The notes beneath the pieces are model-generated. The model worked only from the letters and a program-made list of their open reading frames with translations, had not been told where the DNA came from and made no database searches. 64,000 nt of DNA. Origin: Pseudeuparius sepicola (lineage: Eukaryota; Arthropoda; Insecta; Coleoptera; Anthribidae). Within the stretch, counting starts at the first letter, position 1. Each line of letters begins with the position of its first letter. Of this stretch, positions 36,934-48,156 are shown in pieces. The DNA lies in the NCBI GenBank assembly GCA_963920635.1, contig OY987298.1:118100035-118164034 (forward strand), read 5' to 3'. The translations under genes and the position numbers were made by a program.

Positions 36934-37805
36934 CAGTGTGATCCAAAGAGTTCGCAACAAATGGGAGATATTAAAAAAATATTCTGGGGAATATTTTTTC
37001 CTGCATGTCCAATGATTTCAAATCACTACCAATATGGCAGCAATTTAAAAAAACTACCATTCAGTTAAGAAAAGTGAGATTAAATGACGAGGTATCACAA
37101 AAAGTTATATTTGGAAAAAGTCTTTAGAATTTAATTTTAGACCCTTGTGCAATTTTGAGGAAGTTACAAAAAAAAAATGAAAATTTCAATTTTTTAAAAA
37201 TAGTTTTCCTTATTCGCATTATGTTTAATTTTTTTCAATTAAATAGAACCAGATGACTATTCCTAATGCATTTTCAGCAAAATACATATATGAATTTTTC
37301 TGGTTTCCCACAAAGAACTAGACTAGAATTTGAATGCAGCCCTGACGTAGAGAGGCATTGCAACGACGCGGATCGTAAAATAAAAGGTGAATTTTCAATC
37401 AGTCTATTGTGTGTGGAAAACCAGAAAAAAACCCGTGTTTTTGCCACAAATAGATACTTACATTGAATAGCCTTCTGCTTGTATTAAATGAAAAAAATTA
37501 AACATATTCTAAATATTTAAAGAAAAATATTTTTGAAAGATTGTAATTATAATTTTTTTTGTAACTACCTGTATAAAGGACTAAAATTACATTCTAAAAT
37601 ACTTTTTCAAATTACGTTTTGTGATACCGCGTCATTTAACTTCACTTTTCTTAACTTAATTGTAGATATGACGATTTGACATATTTCAAAATCGATTCTT
37701 ATGTTCTTGGACATGCACAGAAGATTCCCCAAAATACTTTTTTTTAATATCTCAACAATAATTTTTTTTCTCGTTTGTTGCGAATTCTTTGTTTGGGCCA
37801 CAATG
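36934..37805. mobile_element. Foldback element with CAGTGTGATCCAAAGA termini
   Basis: Left CAGTGTGATCCAAAGAGTTC and the right-arm complement CATTGTGGCCCAAACAAAGA are related, followed in both arms by CGCAACAAA and, further in, AAGAAAAGTGAGATTAAATG or its inverse. The ends are diverged, so this is an old copy of a Tc1/mariner-type palindromic element. Confidence 0.7.
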
Positions 37806-40655
37806 TATATTAATGTGGGAGAACGACTTTCATTTTTTAATTAGTAACCTCAAGGTATTTTTAAGATTTTCATTCTATTTATTTTTATTTTAGGCCGAAT
37901 CTTTCTGCAAAATGTAACCTTTTTACCCGTCCAATTTATTTACATATATGCTTCTTTCACATGGCTGATATAATTCAACGTCAACTAACAGTGTATGCCA
38001 AAACTATGAATACTTAAATAAAGTAACACAGTAAATCTTGTTACTGTTTCGAAATTTTAATATCACCAATACATCCTAGAAAACACTCGGCTCTTGTCAG
38101 CTTTGATTGGCAATAACGATTTTCGGGTTTATTGGGTAGGTAATTAAACTGTTGTCTTCTGCGATAACATGTAATCTGTGAAAGGTAGTACCTACCTAGT
38201 TCATAATAATATAGCAAACTCTACATATAACGTTCGGTCATTTCTTATAGCCCACCCAATCTGAAAAACGACGATTTTAGATTTAGAACAAAAAATAGAC
38301 GGAAAATTTAAAAAATAAGGTATCTATTATTGAATTGTCAAGAAGCGTCGCGTCTTGAAAGCGTCGTTGCAACGCTTAGTTGAAGAAGGATCAATTCGAA
38401 CACGTGATATTCTTCTTGAATCCAGTACCTTATGAGATTAACAGCAATATGTGCTTCAAAACCGGCAACATCCACGTTCTTCCTCAAAGCGAAGAGTTGC
38501 CAAATGTAAATTCGATATGCTGACATTTTTAAATAGTACCTTTTTTCCCTGGATTCTTTTCGTGCCCCCTCAGTTCGTAATGGTGCAGTATCCTAGTCGC
38601 GTAGATGAGAGAAAATATTGCATTATGCTACCACTGTGCACATGCAGCAATTAATGCTAACGGTCGTACACAAATATTTGAGAACCTGGCAGACGTAGAT
38701 TACCAATACGCTCGTTACAGTTAGTCCGCGTTTTTTCTCTTAAGGTATAATCCATGCCTTATCTCGCCCTCGGCAGCCCCATCGAATTTGCATGTACAAA
38801 ATAGAACAAGTGTACTGCGGCGGTCGCGCCGAAAAACGGGAATTTCGGAAGAGTGAGCGGCGCCGCCGGCCCCGCCGAATGGGGTAAATGGATCGTGCTC
38901 GAGACGGTTTGCGGAGGGGGGCTGGAGATGCGCGCCCCAGGAATATTTTTAGGATCCATTGGCTTTGTGAAGTAGTGACGTGGTTTCATAAGTTATATGC
39001 CAAGATAAAGTTAACAAACGCGTTTGTAGGTTGTAGGCCTCGTCGGGTGAACTCCGAAACTATTGAAGGTAGGTATCGCATTAATTTTTTTATGATTTAT
39101 TCTTGAACTTTTAATCTAGGTACTTTTCGATTATGATATAATTACTAAGGAAGATAAAACAATATTTTTCACACGGGTATCATCCTAATCAACACTTGTG
39201 TCAAGAGACTTTTCTCCTCCCCTCCTGACCTAATTGTACATTTTACAAATACAGTTAAAGCAAAGATATAAAAAATAAATTAATCCACTGTAGTGGATTA
39301 ATTCAAGAGTGCATACCTATTAATTTGTTGAATCTATAAGAATTAAATTTAGAATGATTTTGTTTATCGGGAATGGGTATGCATTTCCTGCCGTGAAAGC
39401 GGCGTAATACGTTAATTCTCAATTTCTTTTTGATTACCTGTAATGCCTGGAAACATGGATTAGTAAGTACTTACTATGAGTATTGTGAATAAAATATATT
39501 TACTAGATAATATACTAGTATAGTATATAGATATAGTAATTATTCCGTTTACATATATGTATTTATGCTCATTGTTTAAACATCAATATTATCCTCAAAT
39601 AATACATTAATTATTTCTCTATTTAAAGTTTTACACAAATTATAATTACAGATACCTATTAGTGATTCTTGCAAGATTTCGTGATTTTATCAAGATTTCT
39701 TGCAAAGCAAGATAAAAAATTTAAGAGTCGTGTTTTGTTCTTGCAGCAAGAACAAGAAATTTGCAAAAGTTTTGTGATACACTACTACCCTCTTGGTTTA
39801 TCTAATTTATTTATAAATGTGTTTAATAAAATGTCTGTATCTAGTCTTACAGATTCATCATTATGGCCATAGCAATTTAGTCGAGGAGTTAGGAACTTAA
39901 AAATTGTTTCCTGTAATTTGTCTTGGGCACTTTCCTCCAAAGGATTTTTTAAAAGCTTCTGGACTATTAATTCCTGAGATATGTTACCTACCTCATCACC
40001 CCTAATGATGTTTGTAAATAAATAAATAATTGTCAGATTTTCTACTAACTCAATATTGTTTGATCCAAAACAATAATCGAAATCTGGAACATCTTAAACA
40101 AAATTTAATAAATGGGCCTAATTCAAAACTTTCGCGACAACGACAAAATTAATCATAATCGTGTTCGCAGGGAAACTTTTTACTCTTATTCGCACATTAT
40201 TTGTTCCTGTTGGCATCATCACTCATAGTGTAGTAGGCTGGCTTTACAGCGCAATGCATCAAAAGTTTTTGCAACTGCGGAAACTACGGCAGTTGATAGT
40301 TGAAATATAGGTATTATTTTCAAGTATCAAATGGGACATTTTTTGCCTTTTTATTATTACGTATACGATATTTCTTTAGTCAATTCAGAGTTTCGACTTA
40401 TGCTTCACTGGTGGGTAAAAAAACAAATTAAAATATTCAAAATATTTGTCTTGAAAACTAGAGGTTTTTCGAAAAAAAGTGTTTGAAAAAGTTCCTTTTG
40501 ATAAAACGTGGTTAAAATTTTGCCACTTATTATTTATGGAACACCCCGTATATAAAAAATATAACAAATTCCAAGTTGCTAGAAATTTACTTAAATATCG
40601 ATAAGAACATGGTTTTTCCAAAGGTTTAAAATTCTGTTGTATGGTCCAAAGTTGA

Positions 40656-40799
40656 TGTACCGTCAAGCATTTAGGATATAAATTTATTTACTGATAAATT
40701 AAAATATCCGCTAAAATAGAATAATTAAGATGAAAGGTAGATAACATTTTACTGGACTGAATATCTATTATTTAATTTAATAAAATACTTGACGGTACA
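40656..40799. mobile_element. 144-bp MITE with TGTACCGTCAAG termini
   Basis: The ends TGTACCGTCAAGCATTT and the complement TGTACCGTCAAGTATTT differ at one base. The AT-rich interior is non-coding. No target duplication is obvious. Confidence 0.65.
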
Positions 40800-41270
40800 A
40801 TTACTTTGCTTCAAACATAACAAAGTTTTAATGCGTGAATATAATTTTCTTTTGAAAAACACATAGGTATATGTATATTATTATCGATATTTTTTAATAA
40901 AAAGTTAATAAAATGATAAAGCTAGTTTTTATCAGTTACAAGTTTTAAACTTTTTTTAATGGAGTGTTGAAATTAAATATTATTTTTGACAGATAGCGAG
41001 AGTCACGTGACCACGTTTGAGTGAGTCATTTCCATTTTTTTCGTCTAAAACAAAAGGTAACCCCAAAGTTGAATTTGAATATAAATCTTCAATCAAAATT
41101 TCCCCCCATGATGTGAACTTTTTGGAGGACACTGTATATTTTCGCAAATTCTGCGAAGTTTTATATTTTGAAGCTATTTTTAATGACAACTTCTAATATT
41201 TACTTTAAGATTCGAAACATTCGACTATCCGTATTATTAAGAATATTGTTATAATAAGTGACTCACCATA

Positions 41271-43770
41271 TAGACCGTTAGTGACAGATTATAGGTGCCC
41301 CATTTTCGCATACAAGCCTCGAAGAGGGTTAAAAGTACATCGATGTTGAGTAGAATGAAGGCAAATTTATAGACTAAATGCCCGTGTCAAAAATCGATGG
41401 GTCATTTGAACCACCAGGAGACCTATTTAGAAAGATAGAAGGGCATGAAATAATAAGATTCAGCACTATGCCGTCACTTGTAAGCTGTCCAACGGAGTGC
41501 AGGTGAGAATTCAAAGGTACAGGTAGAGGGAGTACATTTTGGTCATATTTTTTTGTACGGCATCCTTACCATCGATAGAACCATGACAAATAATAAGAAA
41601 ACACGTAGTGCCGTACAAAAATAGTGCGCCACAAAGTCGGGAAAATTTTGGATTTTCCAGCGATTTTCAGGGTAAATTTGGTCATTTGATTCTGTACGGC
41701 ATCGGTTCCATACAGTTTCAATACCTCTTCTCATCCATTATTCCGCAACGCCGTACAAAAATCATGCGACAAGGGGGAAAAATCGAGGGTTGCAACCCCC
41801 CCTCCCTTCCGTGGTCCGAGGGGTGATTTCAAAAAGTACGGCATCGGTTCCAAAACATTATGTAGCACTCAAAAGTACTATTAAAAATATTGCCGTCAAA
41901 AAAATAATTATTCATTTGAATGTATACTAATAATTATCTTAATTTCCTGGTATATTTGATTTATAAAGCTGTAAGGTCATTTGATCCTGTACGCTGTACG
42001 GCAACTTTTTTTAACATGATATTGCTCAATATAATTGTTGCCGTTCAAAAAAAATGTTCTAAAAGAAATTATAGAGAAATGCAAAAAATGCAGTTTTTCA
42101 AATTATTTTAAAAGTTTAAATAATCATAGATTAATGAAATATAGCAATTTTTTACATATTATCATTGTTTTAAATAATATTCAGGTAAATAAATTAGGAA
42201 AAAATTATGCCATACATTTTAATGCAGATCATATTATTTTTGGCTGATAAAAATGATACTATCATTTCAGGGATGGTCATTAATATATTTTTGAAGAGAA
42301 CAATAATTGATAATATGTATAAATCATTATGCCGTCTATTTAAAGTGAAACACTGTGTATATTATATCCAAAAATTGAAAACATTCAATCTCAGTAGTTT
42401 CGTATACTTTTTGATGTAATATACTTCAAACATTAATATAACTTGTGTACTAGTGTACTAAATAAAAAGTACTACAATTTTATAGAAAAATTTTATGTAT
42501 GTTCATACAGGGTGGCCACGTAAGGTGACCTATCCCCTTATCTGGAAAAATATAGGTACTTGATACGGAAAAAAGTTTAATATAAAAGATGTTTGTAATC
42601 GATGAAATTTTTAAATTTTTATTTTTTTATTTATACAGGGCGATTCAGAATTAGCGAAAAATACCAAAGTTGCTTTTTTTTAAATATCACCCTAGTGTAC
42701 ATTTCGTTACATGGATTTTTTGGGAGTTTTTTCCCCCCTACAGACCTTTGGACCAACAAAAATGTCCGGCATGTGAAAAAATTTTGTCTATGCATAAAAT
42801 ACTTTCAAAATAAATAAATTTTATGTTGTGTCAAATCACCCCCCCGGACCATGGAAGGGGAGGGGGTTGCAACCCTCGATTTTTCCCCCTTGTCGCATGA
42901 TTTTTGTACGGCCTTGCGGAATAATGGATGAGAAGAGGTTTTGAAACTGTATGGAACCGATGCCGTACAGAATCAAATGACCAAATTTACCATATGAAAA
43001 TCGCTGGAAAATCAAAAATTTTCCCGACATTGTGGCGCACTATTTTTGTACGGCACTACGTGTTTTCTTATTATTTGTCATGGATCTATCGATGGTAAGA
43101 ATGCCGTACAAAAAAATATGACCAAAATGTACTCCCTCTACCTGTACTTTTGAATTCTCACCTGCACTCTGTTGGACAGCTTACAAGTGAAGGCATAGTG
43201 CTGAATCTTACTATTTTATGCCTTTCTATCTTTCTAAATAGGTCTCCTGGTGGTTCAAATGACCCATCAATTTTTGACACGGGCCTGTAGTCTATTACGA
43301 GTGGCCCCTGGGGACAACATATGAAAAATTCGATTTTCCTTAACAGAAATAAAAGGTATCTGATGAAACAAATTTTCACGCAAACCGAGTTCACTAAATG
43401 ATCAATTAATAGAACCTGGCTTCGGAAAATCAAAGGTTTGGGTGTTGCAGGTGGCTAAAGGCTTGAAATAAGGGCGCAATCTTGTAAGGAAAAATCGATA
43501 TTTTGACCGATTTTTCCACACAAGCCCCTCGAAAGTATGAAAATGTTCATCGTCACTAGCCCGAAAAACATAAAAAACATATTGTACATAACTGACATAA
43601 TAATAAATTATTATATTATATAGGAAAAACGAATTTTGCATATATGTTATCCCCAGGGGCCACTGTTTAATTTCCCTTCTTTCTATTCAACATCGATGTA
43701 CTTTTCAACCCTCTTCGAGGCTTCAATGTGAAAATGGGGCAATTGAAATCTGTCACTATGTGACGGTCTA
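41271..43770. mobile_element. 2.5-kb foldback element with TAGACCGT ends
   Basis: The left arm (about 41271-41850) and right arm (about 42835-43770) are inverted copies over many blocks: CCTCGAAGAGGGTTAAAAGT, CATCGATGTTGA, GAACCACCAGGAGACCTATT, TTGTACGGCAT. Termini read TAGACCGT followed by TAGTGACAGATT. The right arm is longer because another element (43299-43665) has inserted in it. The centre is AT-rich with repeated GTACGGCA motifs and no transposase. Confidence 0.78.
43299..43665. mobile_element. CAGTGGCCCCTGGGGA foldback nested in the right arm
   Basis: The right end complement is CAGTGGCCCCTGGGGATAAC and the left end is AGTGGCCCCTGGGGACAAC, followed in both by ATATG and AAATTCG. Comparing the two arms of the host foldback shows that the left arm lacks this segment (AATTTATAGACTA), so the empty site is preserved and a TA-type target is likely. 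Confidence 0.72.
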
Positions 43771-44191
43771 ACAGGTATTATTATGTTTGTTGATGATATT
43801 TGGTCAAAAAGGCAGACGTGATGTGCTTAACAAAATAAAGTGCAGAACGAATTTATGCCATCACTTCGGTATAACTTGCTCTCTCTAAGCGGCAAGTTAT
43901 TAAATTTCAATTTATTATCCAAACTAATTGAATTGAGTAAATTGTTGATTGGTATGGCCTATTTGAATATAAAGTTACAGCTGAGGTACAGGGTGTTTTT
44001 AAAAGTTATTTCGACATACGAACAGGCTTTCGTAAAAAAATTTGTAGTACCTATAACAAAAAATCATAGGTTCCTATTTCGACTTCCCGCTTGGCCGCAA
44101 GTCATCATCGATATATTATGGTTTTACATACCTAGTTATCTTTAATAACATTTGTAGCATTCTGTGCAAATATCATTTTATTGTACCTATA

Positions 44192-44817
44192 CACTGTGTC
44201 CCAGATAAGAGTGAACAGCATGGGGATATTGCAAACGGTGAGAGATAGAGCAACGGTTAAATGTGGAAAAAGTTGCGCAATTTTAAGGTCAATAAAATGG
44301 CACAAACAGATTTCTAATATCTTTTTCGTTTTTGAGTTATTTTGAAAAAAGTAAAATTTTGCGTTTTCGATTTTATTTTTTCTCAAGTTGTTATCACAGA
44401 TAGAAAAAAAAAGAAAAACACTTTCTTATGGCACTTCTTAACGGGCTTTAAGATGGCGATTTTAGATTTGTTCTACAACGTTTCGTTTTTGAGAAACCAT
44501 CTTCAACTTTATTTTTTTAAATACGGACCTGGATTTTTTTTACAGATTTTGAAAGCACTTTTCATTGCAATGACACGAAATATTTTTAAAATGTTTTGAG
44601 ACAATTATACTGAAAATTCCTTTTTTCCATTCATTTTTTTCAATTGCGGCCCTCTATTTATTATTAGGCAAAATTTTACTTTATTCAAAATAACTCACAA
44701 ACAAAAAAAGATATTAGAAATCTGTTTGTGCCATTTTATTGACCTCAAAATTGCGCAACTTTTTCCCTATTTAACCGTTGCTCTATCTCTCACCGTTTGC
44801 AATATCCCCATGCTGTG
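44192..44817. mobile_element. Foldback element with CACTGTGTCCCAGATAAG end
   Basis: The left arm after TA reads CACTGTGTCCCAGATAAGAG; the arms share GCATGGGGATATTGCAAACG, GTGAGAGATAGAGCAACGGT and TTAGAAATCTGTTTGTGCCA in inverse orientation. The right outer end is cut off after CCCCATGCTGTG. Non-coding, Tc1/mariner-type. Confidence 0.78.
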
Positions 44818-45445
44818 TAAACACTGTGACCCGTTTTTCATGTATAGGTATACACGCTTGAAAATTAAAGTAGGCTGGGGGAATTGAACGGGTGAATTTT
44901 TTTTATAGATGTGTCCCTGAAAGGTCATCTTTTGCGAAGTATTGGTTTAACCTTGCCGCGAAATCCTGGCCTACTGCGATTTTTTAAAGGGGAGTTTATT
45001 TAAATTGGGAGCCTTGTACATATATTGAGAAGGAGAAACATATTTTGGGTAGGACATATTTAGCCGAATCGACCATTCGTAAATGTACCTACCAGAAAAT
45101 CAAAGTTAAATTTTTTTCACTCTGTCTTTTTTGAAATCTTGGTATCATTTCTAAATTATAAAAAAATAAACATTTCTAAATATTTGATCTCATTTTCCTA
45201 TAAGATGTTTTATATTTTTCCTTACAATTAATTGAGTCTATATTGGTCGTTTCTATCGTGCATGTAATAAAATTACAAAATTTTATAAATAATTGGGTTT
45301 TCTTATTTAAAAGTACTTACCTTTTTTAAAAAGTGCCAAACTTCTATAGTAAAAGAACATGAGTTGTTAAAATATTTTTCCGAATCAACGTATTATGTTC
45401 TACATGCAAATATAAGTATATCGAAAACGAAGGAAAAATACATAC

Positions 45446-45590
45446 GATGTATATCAAGCTTCCATCCGTCTTCCATTCCACTATCGGGAATTTGGGGATT
45501 CTGTCCCCGGCAGGATAAATACTTGCCACCGTCTTCAACGGTCGGCGTAAATGTCAGAACACTTGTAGTTATGTTTCCATCTGGACTGGT
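45446..45590 (-). CDS. sidestep-family gene, exon A (C-terminal half of an Ig domain, probably Ig3)
   Basis: The minus strand reads 48 codons plus one base: [20 protein letters not shown], then [12 protein letters not shown] and EDGWKLDIH. This is the F-G strand half of an Ig domain with its second cysteine (YLSC) and the DGWKLDI ending typical of Sidestep proteins. The acceptor is TTTGTTTCAG just above 45590 and the donor is GTATGT at 45440-45445. The exon enters in phase 0 and leaves in phase 1; its last base C joins AT of exon B to make His. One N-glycosylation sequon (NIT) is present. Third-position GC is only about 40%, much lower than in the downstream exons. Sidestep proteins are single-pass surface receptors or ligands for Beat proteins in axon and motor-nerve guidance. 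The paralogue cannot be named from this fragment. The first half of this domain lies upstream, beyond the window. Confidence 0.9.
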
Positions 45591-45804
45591 CTGAAACAAA
45601 AATGAAAGTTGGAAGTAATGCTTAATACGTCCATAAACCAGACATTACTTTCAGTCAAGGCAGCAAAACGACATATTTGTTGTACCTAATTAATTAATTA
45701 ATAATATAAATTAAATTGGACCCGACCTTTGTAGTTTGAAGCCACCTTCAAATTACTTAATAATTAATTAATATATATATATATATATATAAATTAAAAT
45801 ATAT

Positions 45805-45885
45805 CTCATATATTTCATGCTATTTGGCAATCATCAGTACGGTGTAACATTAACCAAATCAAAAGATAGGTATGATTTGGGAAGC
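45805..45885 (-). repeat. inverted partial monomer with a truncated hammerhead
   Basis: On the minus strand this reads ACCGTA, CTGATGA, TTGCCAAATAGCAT, GAAA (45813-45843) and then diverges to TATATGAG, so stem III, the cleavage site and the 3' strand of stem I are missing. It is in the same orientation as the host gene. Confidence 0.8.
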
Positions 45886-46082
45886 AACATCCTTATTGTC
45901 ATTGTATCTTGGGTTATGAAGATTTCCACGCAGGTCGCTTTAGCAGCCTCCGTGGCGATGTTAGTACAAGCCCCAAAATAGGGGATGTGCTGACTGAAGC
46001 TGCAAATGTGCTGTTGGCTCCTGCCTGGACTTCATTTGTTGCTTCCCAAATCATACCTATCTTTTGATTTGGTTAATGTTAC

Positions 46083-46127
46083 ACCGTACTGATGATTGCC
46101 AAATAGCATGAAACACGTGTATGCGGT
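46083..46127 (+). ncRNA. hammerhead ribozyme motif, type I (unit 1)
   Basis: Order: stem I 5' strand ACCGTA (46083-46088); core CTGATGA (46089-46095); stem II with loop TTGC, CAAATA, GCAT (46096-46109); GAAA (46110-46113); short palindromic stem III CACGTG; TA with predicted cleavage after A46121; stem I 3' strand TGCGGT (46122-46127). Stem I pairs over six bases including one G-U. The CAAATA loop is the one commonly seen in animal hammerheads. The outermost stem II pair is T-T instead of G-C, which may weaken activity. Short stem III suggests cleavage as a dimer. Confidence 0.75.
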
Positions 46128-46408
46128 TACTAGTTTTTTCTTTTTGTTAACTTTGAGTGTTTGCCCATTATCACCTTTTCTTGCAATTGTTACATTTACA
46201 CTCGCTAATCTTACATCCTTATTGTCATTGTATCTTGGGTTATGAAGATTTCCACGCAGGTCGCTTTAGCAGCCTCCGTGGCGATGTTAGTACAAGCCCC
46301 AAAATAGGGGATGTGCTGACTGAAGCTGCAAATGTGCTGTTGGCTCCTGCCTGGACTTCATTTGTTGCTTCCCAAATCATGCCTATCTTTTGATTTGGTT
46401 AATGTTAC

Positions 46409-46453
46409 ACCGTACTGATGATTGCCAAATAGCATGAAACACGTGTATGCGGT
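46409..46453 (+). ncRNA. hammerhead ribozyme motif, type I (unit 2)
   Basis: Identical to the unit 1 motif, 326 bases downstream. Cleavage is predicted after A46447, so transcripts spanning units 1 and 2 would release a 326-nt monomer. Confidence 0.75.
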
Positions 46454-46734
46454 TACTAGTTTTTTCTTTTTGTTAACTTTGAGTGTTTGCCCATTATCAC
46501 CTTTTCTTGCAATTGTTACATTTACACTCGCTAATCTTACATCCTTATTGTCATTGTATCTTGGGTTATGAAGATTTCCACGCAGGTCGCTTTAGCAGCC
46601 TCCGTGGCGATGTTAGTACAAGCCCCAAAATAGGGGATGTGCTGACTGAAGCTGCAAATGTGCTGTTGGCTCCTGCCTGGACTTCATTTGTTGCTTCCCA
46701 AATCATGCCTATCTTTTGATTTGGTTAATGTTAC

Positions 46735-46779
46735 ACCGTACTGATGATTGCCAAATAGCATGAAACACGTGTATGCGGT
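46735..46779 (+). ncRNA. hammerhead ribozyme motif, type I (unit 3)
   Basis: Identical core, stems and predicted cleavage position (after A46773), again 326 bases on. Confidence 0.75.
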
Positions 46780-47060
46780 TACTAGTTTTTTCTTTTTGTT
46801 AACTTTGAGTGTTTGCCCATTATCACCTTTTCTTGCAATTGTTACATTTACACTCGCTAATCTTACATCCTTATTGTCATTGTATCTTGGGTTATGAAGA
46901 TTTCCACGCAGGTCGCTTTAGCAGCCTCCGTGGCGATGTTAGTACAAGCCCCAAAATAGGGGATGTGCTGACTGAAGCTGCAAATGTGCTGTTGGCTCCT
47001 GCCTGGACTTCATTTGTTGCTTCCCAAATCATGCCTATCTTTTGATTTGGTTAATGTTAT

Positions 47061-47105
47061 ACCGTACTGATGATTGCCAAATAGCATGAAACACGTGTAT
47101 GCGGT
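47061..47105 (+). ncRNA. hammerhead ribozyme motif, type I (unit 4)
   Basis: Same 45-base motif; the base two positions before ACCGTA differs (TTAT instead of TTAC), outside the paired part of stem I. Predicted cleavage is after A47099. Confidence 0.74.
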
Positions 47106-47193
47106 TACTAGTTTTTCTTTTTGTTAACTTTGAGTGTTTGCCCATTATCACCTTTTCTTGCAATTGTTACATTTACACTCGCTAATCTTACAT

Positions 47194-47194
<1 letters not shown>

Positions 47195-47245
<51 letters not shown>

Positions 47246-47266
47246 ATATATATATATATATATATC
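47195..47266. repeat. (TA)n microsatellite
   Basis: About 70 bases of TA repeats with one C interruption, directly after the last monomer. A shorter TA tract (about 45772-45792) stands at the left end of the array, mirroring it. Confidence 0.9.
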
Positions 47267-48156
47267 TGCTTACCTAATTAATTAAGTGTAATGAATTTTT
47301 AAACGAATGAATTAATTAATTAGGTAAAACAAGGACGTCGTGTGATTAATTAACTAATTATTAAGTAATTCGAAGATTGTTCCAAACTACAAAGATCGAG
47401 TCAATAATAATTATTCTAAAGCAAAGGTATAAGAAGCGACATATAAAATGTCGGGCAACTTTTGTGTAAGATACATATTTTCTTATCTGGAAATATTAAA
47501 AAGTCAAATAAGTGGGGAATATCCCTTGCAAAAAAGCTTAAAAATATATATTCCCCAGGGGCACACAGTATGCTGAGAATTCGTATGAGGGTGATGGTTA
47601 TTTGTGAATACTTATAAAGTTAAGAAATTGACGGAGTAAATTTTATGTGGGTCACGTATTTATCCGCATGAGGTATAACATTCCACCATTTTAACTTATT
47701 TACTCCAGACGTTTTCTTTGAACATGACGTGTATTTTATTTTCCAGTCACATGGCATTTAACCAAAAAGTGAATGAACCAATTTCATAATGCAAATAAAG
47801 TACCCGTAAAAATTAAAGGAACTTTTGTAGCAATATTTAAACAATGTTTAGATTTTTATGCAAACGTTCCAGTAATTTTAAAGTTTTAGTTTGATTACGA
47901 AGTCTAAGTCCTATTTAAATAACATTTAACTTTTTGTCAATTAAAACTGACTTAATTTAAACTTAATTAGGACAAAATTCCAGATGAAAATCCGGGCCGA
48001 GACTATTAGTTCTACGTCCATATAGTACACAGCAATTTTTTTGTGGATCTCGAAAAATCGATACCCCAGTGACATTTTGATATCAAAAATCAAAATTTTG
48101 GGCTCGATTTCATAAGGGAAAAGTCGGTGACAGTAATGACAGTCATATCTAATTAG

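Larger units (their letters stand above)
24008..45445 (-). other. 21.4-kb intron between exons A and B
   Basis: Bounded by the donor GTATGT at 45440-45445 and the CATTTCAG acceptor at 24008-24015. It holds hAT and foldback elements and a decayed non-LTR retrotransposon. Long stretches without any recognised element are 28990-30940, 32930-35570, 37810-40650 and 44820-45440; I see no exon in them on either strand. Confidence 0.86.
45887..47190 (+). repeat. four tandem 326-bp retrozyme-like monomers
   Basis: Units start at ACATCCTTATTG at 45887, 46213, 46539 and 46865; the fourth ends at 47190 after a 1-base loss in a T run. The units are nearly identical: unit 1 has CATACC where the others have CATGCC, and unit 4 has TTATACCG instead of TTACACCG. 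Each contains GGTTATGAAGATTTCCACGC, CCTCCGTGGCGATGTTAG and one hammerhead motif. Monomer size and one ribozyme per monomer match animal retrozymes, which replicate through circular RNAs. Repeated 78-codon open frames in the array are a by-product of the tandem repetition. Confidence 0.93.
45716..47403. mobile_element. 1.7-kb inverted-repeat element enclosing the ribozyme array
   Basis: The left end (45716-45771: TTGGACCCGACCTTTGTAGT, TTCAAATTACTTAATAATTA) matches the reverse complement of the right end (47346-47403: TTGACTCGATCTTTGTAGTT, TTCGAATTACTTAATAATTA) at most positions. Moving inward from both ends comes a (TA)n tract, then on the left an inverted partial monomer, then four direct 326-bp monomers. 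No target duplication is certain. The layout resembles composite non-autonomous elements that carry tandem cores, but I cannot assign a superfamily. Confidence 0.65.

Noticed and set aside
42508..42660. Two CAGGG starts (about 42509 and 42638)
   Set aside because: They lie in the centre of the 41271-43770 foldback and have no inverted partner, so they cannot be called as elements.
46157..47045. Three identical 78-codon open frames (MFAHYHLF...)
   Set aside because: They arise only because the 326-bp monomer has no stop in that frame. The sequence covers structural ribozyme-family DNA, has no similarity to a protein family, and has no splice or start context.
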